Origin: Thiohalobacter sp. IOR34
Lineage (GTDB): Bacteria; Pseudomonadota; Gammaproteobacteria; Thiohalobacterales; Thiohalobacteraceae
Length of the DNA: 64,000 nt
Assembly (NCBI RefSeq): GCF_030406045.1
Contig: NZ_CP128988.1
Location: 1,151,438 to 1,215,437 of the forward strand
Direction: 5' to 3'
This document shows, piece by piece, positions 59,164-64,000 of this stretch. The position numbers and the translations under genes were made by a program. Numbering within the stretch: the stretch's first letter is position 1; each line of letters opens with the position of its first letter. The notes under the pieces are model-generated. The model did no database searches. It was not told where the DNA came from and worked only from the letters and a program-made list of their open reading frames with translations.

Positions 59164-59229
59164 GGGTGGCGGGCGCTGTCCGGATGGGGGTGAGGGGTTG
59201 AAGATTGGCTCGGCATTATACGGGTTCCA

Positions 59230-60150
59230 GTGAAGGCGACCAAACCAGATAGCGGGCTGCTGCCCGTCCTCAGTCTGTTGTTTGCCGCTACCCTGTGGGG
59301 GGTGATGTGGTATCCGCTGCGCTGGCTGGAGACGCAGGGGATGAGCGGCCTGTGGAGCAGTCTGCTGCTCTATGCCGCCGCCGCCCTGGTCGGCCTGCCG
59401 CCGTTGCTACGCGGCCGCCGCCAACTGCGCGAGGCGCCGCTGGCCCTGCTGGTGCTGGCGCTGGCGGCCGGCTGGTGCAACGTCGCCTTCATCCTGGCGG
59501 TGCTGGAGGGAACGGTGGTGCGGGTGCTGCTGCTGTTCTATCTGTCGCCGCTGTGGACGGTGGTGTTCGGCTGGCTGCTGCTGGGCGAGCGGCTGTCGAC
59601 CGAGGCACGGCTGGTGTTCCTGCTGGCGCTGACCGGGGCCATGGTGATGCTCTGGGACGATGCCATCGGCCTTCCCTGGCCGCGGGATCGTGGCGACTGG
59701 CTGGCGGTCTCCTCCGGCGTGGCCTTCGCCCTGGCCAACGTCATGGTGCGGCGCCTGCAGCAGGTTTCGGTCTGGGTCAAGACGGAGATCAGCTGGTGGG
59801 GGGTGATTCTGGTGGCCCTGGTCGGCCTGCTGCTGGCCGGCAGCCAGCCCCTGCCACCAGCGGATGCCGGCCTCTGGGGGGTGGCGGTTGCCCTGGGCGC
59901 CATCGGTATCGTGGTGATGACCCTGACGGTGCAGTACGGCGTGACCCAGATGCCGGTGCACCGTTCCGCCATCATCCTGCTTTTCGAGCTGGTGGCCGGC
60001 GCCCTCTCCGCCTACTGGCTGACCGACGAGGTGGTACAGCTGCGCGAATGGCTGGGTGGCGGCCTGATCATCGCCGCGGCCTGGCTGGCGGCGCGCATGC
60101 AGACCGGGGAGCGGGGATGGGAGAGGGACCCGTCCGGGCAACGATACTGA
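59230..60150 (+). CDS. EamA/DMT-family transporter
   Basis: The 306-aa membrane protein has about ten TM segments in two EamA halves. The first has LFAATLWGVMWYPLRWLETQ, NVAFILAVLEGTVVRVLLLF and YLSPLWTVVFGWLLLGERLS. The second has VSSGVAFALANVMVRRLQQV, YGVTQMPVHRSAIILLFELV and GALSAYWLTDEVVQLREWLG. It starts with GTG. Drug/metabolite exporters of this kind often move amino acids or their derivatives; the substrate is unknown. A VOC gene follows after 22 bp. Confidence 0.88.
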   Translation: MKATKPDSGLLPVLSLLFAATLWGVMWYPLRWLETQGMSGLWSSLLLYAAAALVGLPPLLRGRRQLREAPLALLVLALAAGWCNVAFILAVLEGTVVRVLLLFYLSPLWTVVFGWLLLGERLSTEARLVFLLALTGAMVMLWDDAIGLPWPRDRGDWLAVSSGVAFALANVMVRRLQQVSVWVKTEISWWGVILVALVGLLLAGSQPLPPADAGLWGVAVALGAIGIVVMTLTVQYGVTQMPVHRSAIILLFELVAGALSAYWLTDEVVQLREWLGGGLIIAAAWLAARMQTGERGWERDPSGQRY

Positions 60151-60172
60151 ACGACGAGAGGAGAGTGCGGAG

Positions 60173-60547
60173 ATGAAGGTCACCCGCCTGCACCACGTCA
60201 GTCTGCTGGTGGCGGATACCGCGCGGGCCCTGCAATTCTACTGCGGCCTGCTGGGGCTGGAGCTGGACCCGGCGCGTCCGGACCTGGGCTACCCCGGCGC
60301 CTGGCTGCAGCTCGGCGGGGCGCAGATCCACCTGCTGGAACTGCCGAACCCGGATCCCGTCCGGGGCCGGCCGCTGCACGGCGGTCGTGATCGCCACATC
60401 GCCCTGACTGTCGACGATCTGGATGCCGTCCGCGAGCGGCTGGATGCGGCCGGGATCGAGTACAGCCTCAGCCGTTCGGGCCGCCGGGCGCTGTTCTGCC
60501 GCGACCCCGATGCCAATGCCGTGGAGCTGATCGAGACAGCGGACTAA
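60173..60547 (+). CDS. Glyoxalase/VOC-family protein
   Basis: The 124-aa protein is one VOC module of two beta-alpha-beta-beta-beta units. It has RLHHVSLLVADTARALQFYC, GLLGLELDPARPDLGYPGAW, IHLLELPNPDP, GGRDRHIALTVDDLDAV and RALFCRDPDANAVELIETAD. Metal-type His and Glu ligands are at H7 or H8, E (LLEL), H (RHIAL) and the terminal Glu. The reaction is unknown. GAGAGGAGAG precedes the ATG. The TAA stop lies in the CTAA duplication of the adjacent element. Confidence 0.9.
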   Translation: MKVTRLHHVSLLVADTARALQFYCGLLGLELDPARPDLGYPGAWLQLGGAQIHLLELPNPDPVRGRPLHGGRDRHIALTVDDLDAVRERLDAAGIEYSLSRSGRRALFCRDPDANAVELIETAD

Positions 60548-60796
60548 CCCGCATATTGCACGAAGGATTCGAGTTTCAGGGCGAATCTGGCCAAGCAGTT
60601 TGTTCGATCGCCCGCCGAAGCATAGCCGTCGCTATGGTTCAAGGGGGATCGGGCGAAATGCGACGCCAGATTTGGTCTGAACTCGAATAGGCACAAACTG
60701 TAACAGGGCACAATTGCTCGCATAGGTGATCACTGCCTTGATAAATACCGGAAAAATTACGCTTTCAAGGCCGCCTTCGTGCAATATGCGGGCTAA
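60544..60796. mobile_element. 245-bp TIR element, copy A2, CTAA duplication
   Basis: The core 60548-60792 has 19-bp TIRs CCCGCATATTGCACGAAGG, flanked by CTAA at 60544-60547 and 60793-60796. It is homologous throughout to 25863-26114. Its central stem ATTCGAGTT (60567-60575)/AACTCGAAT (60679-60687) and tip CATAGC-CGTC-GCTATG (60621-60636) differ from copy A1 in paired positions. It sits between the VOC stop (inside the left CTAA) and the pncB stop (6 bp beyond the right CTAA). It is non-coding. Confidence 0.9.
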
Positions 60797-60802
60797 CGGT
60801 TG

Positions 60803-62155
60803 TCAGGGGACAGCCGTGGCCGCAGCGTCGGCCTGCCGGGTGACTGCCTGCAGCGCCGGCGAGACGTCCACTGCATAGCGCGGCTCGGCCGCCTCCAGGC
60901 GGCGCAGCCGCTCCGGCAGGCGCTGCAGTTCCCGCGCGGCATGTTCCCGTATCCGTTCCAGGTCCGGCAGCGGCGCCAGCAGTCGGCCGCCGCGCATCAC
61001 CGGCTGGAGCAGCGGCTCGCCCGGCTGGCGGTCGTCCAGGATGGTCAGGGTATCGCCCGCCAGCCGTCCCTGGTCGTCCAGACGGCGGTAGACCTGCTTG
61101 CGACCGGCCCAGGTCGCCTTGCCCTCGGAACGCTTGCGGCGTGGCCGGCCGGCATACTCCTGCAGCTTGTAGGCACAGTCCAGCGAGGGCGCGTCGCTGG
61201 AGACGTCCATGCGCGTGCCGATGCCGAAGCCGCTGATGGGCGCGCCCGCTGCGAGCAGGGCCTGCAAGCGGTATTCGTCCAGATTGCCGGAGGCGAAGAT
61301 GCCGGTCTGCTGCAGGCCGCCGGCGTCGAGGATGGCCCGCACCCGACGGGCGTGCTCGGCCAGGTCGCCGCTGTCGATGCGTACCGCCTTGATGTGGATG
61401 CCGCGGGCCGCCAGCCGGGGGGCGAGTTCGACCACTTTCTTCGCCCCGGCCTCGGTGTCGTAGGTGTCGATCAGCAGCACCACATTGTCCGGGTGGGAGA
61501 GGGCGAAATGTTCGAAGGCCTGCATCTCGTCGTCATGGGCCTCGATATAGGAATGGGCCATGGTGCCGAACAGCGGGATGTCGAAGAGCTGTCCGGCGAG
61601 CACCGTGGCGGTGCCGTTCAGCCCGGCCAGATAGGCGGCGCGCGCGGCCAGCAGCCCCGCCTCCCCGGCATGGGCGCGGCGCATACCGAAATCGACCAGC
61701 AGGGCCTCGGCTGCGGCCAGGCGCATGCGTGCCGCCTTGGAGGCGATCAGGGTCTCGAACTGCAGCAGGTTGATGATCCGGCTCTCGATCAGCTGGGCGA
61801 CGGGCAGCGGGGCGGTGACGCGCAGGATGGGTTCGTCGGCGAAGAAGGCGGTGCCCTCGGGCATGGCGTCGACGTCGCCCTCGAAGCGCAGCCCGGCCAG
61901 GTAGTCGAGCAGCGGGCGGCGGAAGCGGCCGCTGGCCTCCAGCCATTCCAGTTCCCCGGCCTCGAAGTGCAGCGCCTGGAGAAAGTCGATGACCCCGGCC
62001 AGCCCGGCCGCGAGCAGGAAGTTGCGCTCCCGGGGCAGGCGGCGGACGAAGAACTCGAACACCGCCGTCTCCTCCAGGCCATGATCGAGATAGGACTGCA
62101 TCATGGTCAGCTGGTAGAGGTCGGTGAGCAGGGGGCTGTCGCTACGGTATCTCAT
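60803..62155 (-). CDS. pncB: Nicotinate phosphoribosyltransferase
   Basis: PncB joins nicotinate to PRPP, giving NaMN for NAD salvage. The 450-aa product has LLTDLYQLTMMQSYLDHGLE, FFVRRLPRERNFLLAAGLAG, ESRIINLLQFETLIASKAAR, DFGMRRAHAGEAGLLAARAA and FGTMAHSYIEAHDDE with the conserved His. It also has LLIDTYDTEAGAKK, IRIDSG-type RIDSGDLAEHARRV and FASGNLDEYRLQALLAAGAP. Its ATG overlaps the pncA TGA. A palindromic element lies just beyond its stop. Confidence 0.95.
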   Translation of the reverse strand: MRYRSDSPLLTDLYQLTMMQSYLDHGLEETAVFEFFVRRLPRERNFLLAAGLAGVIDFLQALHFEAGELEWLEASGRFRRPLLDYLAGLRFEGDVDAMPEGTAFFADEPILRVTAPLPVAQLIESRIINLLQFETLIASKAARMRLAAAEALLVDFGMRRAHAGEAGLLAARAAYLAGLNGTATVLAGQLFDIPLFGTMAHSYIEAHDDEMQAFEHFALSHPDNVVLLIDTYDTEAGAKKVVELAPRLAARGIHIKAVRIDSGDLAEHARRVRAILDAGGLQQTGIFASGNLDEYRLQALLAAGAPISGFGIGTRMDVSSDAPSLDCAYKLQEYAGRPRRKRSEGKATWAGRKQVYRRLDDQGRLAGDTLTILDDRQPGEPLLQPVMRGGRLLAPLPDLERIREHAARELQRLPERLRRLEAAEPRYAVDVSPALQAVTRQADAAATAVP

Positions 62156-62751
62156 GCCGTCAGCTCTTCGCAGCGTGCCAGCCTAGCGCCGGCCCCGAGC
62201 ATCTCCTGCAGGGCGCGCTCGCCGTCGCCGGGCCGGACGTCCACGGCACGGACCGCATCGCCGAGCAGCACCACCCGGAAGCCGGCGCGCAGGGCATCCC
62301 GCACCGTCTCCAGCACGCAGTAGTCGGTGGCCAGCCCGCCGATGAATAGCCGTTCCACACCGGCCTCGCGCAGGCGGCTCTCCAGCCCGGTTCCCTGGAA
62401 GCCGGAATAGGCCTCCTGGCTGGCATGAGTCGCCTTGGAGACGATCAGGGTGTTCGCGGGCAGCTGCAGGGTCTCCGGGAAGGCGGCGCCGGGCGTGCCG
62501 GCGATGCAGTGGGCCGGCCAGGGGCCGCCCTGTTCCCGGAACGAGCAGTGATCCCGCGGATGCCAGTCGCGGGTGGCGATCACCGGCAGGCCAAGCCGGT
62601 CGAACAGGGCGGCGCAGCGGTTCAGGGGGGGGATCACCCGATCGCCCTCGGGGACCGCAAGGCTGCCGCCGGGCAGGAAGTCGTTCTGCACGTCGACGAT
62701 GAGCAGGGCATCGCCGGGAGCGAGGTGGAACGCACTCGGGGTCTCAGCCAC
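62152..62751 (-). CDS. pncA: Nicotinamidase/pyrazinamidase
   Basis: PncA deamidates nicotinamide to nicotinate, which PncB then uses. The 199-aa cysteine hydrolase has the triad D20 (LIVDVQNDFLPGGS), K106 (VSKATHASQEAYSGF) and C145 (GGLATDYCVLETV), with metal ligands in RDWHPRDH and H81. It starts with GTG and is translationally coupled to pncB. Together they form a two-step NAD salvage unit. No NAD-responsive operator (for example an NrtR box) was recognised in the divergent region. Confidence 0.95.
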   Translation of the reverse strand: MAETPSAFHLAPGDALLIVDVQNDFLPGGSLAVPEGDRVIPPLNRCAALFDRLGLPVIATRDWHPRDHCSFREQGGPWPAHCIAGTPGAAFPETLQLPANTLIVSKATHASQEAYSGFQGTGLESRLREAGVERLFIGGLATDYCVLETVRDALRAGFRVVLLGDAVRAVDVRPGDGERALQEMLGAGARLARCEELTA

Positions 62752-62881
62752 GGTCCGCCCCCGTTCCCCGATCGCTCACCAGTGGCCCCGGTCCATGCGG
62801 CTGCGGTTGTGATCGCTTGATGTGGGACAACATAAAAACCGCCGTATTTTTACTATGCTTGCCTATATTACGGTAGCACGC

Positions 62882-62895
62882 AGGAGGCAACAGGG
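62882..62895 (+). promoter_or_regulatory. Strong ribosome-binding site in an AT-rich leader
   Basis: AGGAGG (62882-62887) lies 8 bp before the ATG at 62896. The 50 bp upstream (CATAAAAACCGCCGTATTTT and CCTATATTACGG) are unusually AT-rich for this genome and should hold the promoter, but no well-spaced pair of boxes could be fixed. Confidence 0.6.
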
Positions 62896-63573
62896 ATGCA
62901 ACTACCTATACCCGATCGCCGCGCCGCCGGCCAGGCACTGGCCGAGGCCCTGCAGGGTTACCGCGGACGGAAGGATCTGATCGTCCTGGCCCTGCCGCGC
63001 GGCGGGGTGCCGGTGGCGGCCGAGATCGCCGATGCCCTGCAGGCACCGCTCGACCTGATGCTGGTGCGCAAGCTTGGGGTACCCGGCTACCCCGAGCTGG
63101 CCATGGGGGCGATCGCCAGTGGCGGCGTCCAGGTGATGAACGACAGCGTGCTGCGCGGCAGCGGCATCGGCCCCGAGGCGATCCAGGCCGTGGTGGAGGC
63201 GGAGCGCCGCGAGCTGGTACGCCGCGAACGGGCCTATCGCGGTGACCGCCCCTGGCCGAAGCTCGAGGGGCGCTGCGTGATCCTGGTCGACGACGGCCTC
63301 GCCACCGGCGCCACCATGCGTGCCGCGGTCGACGCGGTGCATGTCCAGCGGCCGGCCCGCATCGTGGTCGCGGTGCCGGTGGCGCCGCCGGATACGGTAC
63401 GCATGCTGCAGCGGAAGGTGGACGAGGTGGTCTGCCTGTTCCAGCCCGAGCCCTTCATGGCCATCGGCCAATGGTATGTGGATTTCTCCCAGGTCTCGGA
63501 CAGCGAGGTCGAGGCGCTGCTGGCCGAGCGCTGGGGATCCCGGGCTTCGGCGCCGGGCGAGGGGGCGGAATGA
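62896..63573 (+). CDS. Phosphoribosyltransferase-domain protein (COG1926-like)
   Basis: The 225-aa product has the PRTase fold. It shows LIVLALPRGGVPVAAEIADA, LDLMLVRKLGVPGYPELAMG, AIASGGVQVMNDSVL and the PRPP-binding motif CVILVDDGLATGATMRAAVD. IVVAVPVAPPDTVRML and VDEVVCLFQPEPFMAIGQWY complete the COG1926-type pattern. The partner base is unknown, and such proteins often lack a proven reaction. It overlaps the small gene downstream by ATGA and is divergent from pncA. Confidence 0.88.
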   Translation: MQLPIPDRRAAGQALAEALQGYRGRKDLIVLALPRGGVPVAAEIADALQAPLDLMLVRKLGVPGYPELAMGAIASGGVQVMNDSVLRGSGIGPEAIQAVVEAERRELVRRERAYRGDRPWPKLEGRCVILVDDGLATGATMRAAVDAVHVQRPARIVVAVPVAPPDTVRMLQRKVDEVVCLFQPEPFMAIGQWYVDFSQVSDSEVEALLAERWGSRASAPGEGAE

Positions 63574-63977
63574 CAGACATCGAGGTGCCTGAGGCCCAGT
63601 GGCCGGCGTTCTGTGAGGCCTTCAGCCTGGAACATCACGGCTGGCTGGTGAATGTCAGACGGGTGGCGACCGACCTCCTCGGCCGCGACCGGGCCGCTGC
63701 CATCGAAGCCGGACATCTCTTGGCGCAGGAGCAGCCACTGCAGGGGATCAGCCTCCAGCCAGGGGATGAGTGGCCGCGGCTGGAGGTCAGTGTCGGCGAG
63801 GCAGGCCGGCCAGAGTGCTTTCCGGTCGCGGCAGTGAGGCGACTGTTCCGGGAACGGGTCAATGAGCAACACCAGGGGTTGCGGATCGACGCCAGTGACG
63901 GTCAGAGCCTGCTGGTGGAGTTCCGTACGCCGGCACGTCCAGAATCCCTGGACGGCCTGGCGGCATCCGAGTTGTGA
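63570..63977 (+). CDS. Small protein, possibly DUF5335-like
   Basis: The 135-aa soluble product starts MTDIEVPEAQWPAFCEAFSL and includes HHGWLVNVRRVATD, HLLAQEQPLQGISLQPGDEW and FRERVNEQHQGLRIDASDGQ, ending RPESLDGLAASEL. The beta-rich pattern with an early W and HGW resembles DUF5335, but I am not sure. Its ATG overlaps the stop of the phosphoribosyltransferase gene, so the two are cotranslated. Longer upstream frames lie inside that gene. The stop is 23 bp before the window end. Confidence 0.65.
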   Translation: MTDIEVPEAQWPAFCEAFSLEHHGWLVNVRRVATDLLGRDRAAAIEAGHLLAQEQPLQGISLQPGDEWPRLEVSVGEAGRPECFPVAAVRRLFRERVNEQHQGLRIDASDGQSLLVEFRTPARPESLDGLAASEL

Positions 63978-64000
63978 TGCCGGCATCAAGGGGAATGCAG

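Noticed and set aside
62820-62880. Possible NrtR or other NAD-regulator operator in the pncA upstream region
   Set aside because: TATTTTTACTATG has only a weak palindrome; no convincing match or duplicate was found.

Overview
This is a GC-rich, gene-dense chromosomal segment from a gammaproteobacterium. ZipA, the CmoA/CmoB pair, the dksA-gluQ pair, the infB-rbfA-truB-rpsO-pnp block and a DUF1631-PilZ pair are typical of that class. The style of the palindromic repeats and the gene content suggest a Chromatiales/Ectothiorhodospiraceae-like lineage, but that placement is inference. No rRNA, tRNA, CRISPR array, prophage or complete transposase gene was seen.

Layout. 1-4.3 kb: the translation/RNA-decay operon (infB 3' end, rbfA, truB, rpsO, pnp), ending in a strong terminator. 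4.4-6.4 kb: an orphan membrane protein and a secreted beta-propeller protein. 6.9-10.6 kb (minus strand): dksA, gluQ, acs; this DksA carries a histone-H1-like Lys/Ala tail. 11-15.6 kb: HAD phosphatase plus aminotransferase, then a D-ribulose-kinase-like FGGY kinase coupled to cysZ, and queF. 15.7-24.9 kb: smc, zipA, ligA, then DUF1631 and PilZ genes. 25.7-26.6 kb: an island of head-to-tail small palindromic elements. 26.7-33 kb: an envelope block with a von Willebrand A protein, a membrane coiled-coil protein with a 22-copy 15-bp repeat, PBP1b, and an overlapping TPR lipoprotein resembling LpoP. 33-39 kb: a YoaA-type helicase, tsaB, a small orphan and modABC. 39.4-43.6 kb: three coupled genes for secreted proteins of unknown function. 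44-47 kb (minus): a YcgN-like protein, cmoA, cmoB and dsbB, bracketed by two copies of one terminal-inverted-repeat element. 47.5-59.2 kb: a cation antiporter, then a minus-strand operon (ArsC/Spx-like, dapE, tatT, dctPQM) and the partner genes dapC-dapD. A GGDEF-EAL gene and a nine-unit palindromic repeat array separate the two dap groups. 59.2-64 kb: an EamA transporter, a VOC protein, the pncA-pncB NAD-salvage pair and a phosphoribosyltransferase pair.

The most unusual non-genic signal is a set of 35-245 bp hairpin elements bounded by 4-bp YTAR duplications (CTAG, CTAA, TTAG, TTAA). In two cases the duplicated tetranucleotide contains the TAA stop codon of the flanking gene, so insertion regenerates the stop. 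Two copies about 34.7 kb apart show compensatory base changes on both sides of their stems, which argues that the fold itself is maintained. The most unusual coding signals are the DksA tail, the repeat protein with two FliM-like DIDALL motifs, the PBP1b-lipoprotein coupling and the three-gene secreted cluster.
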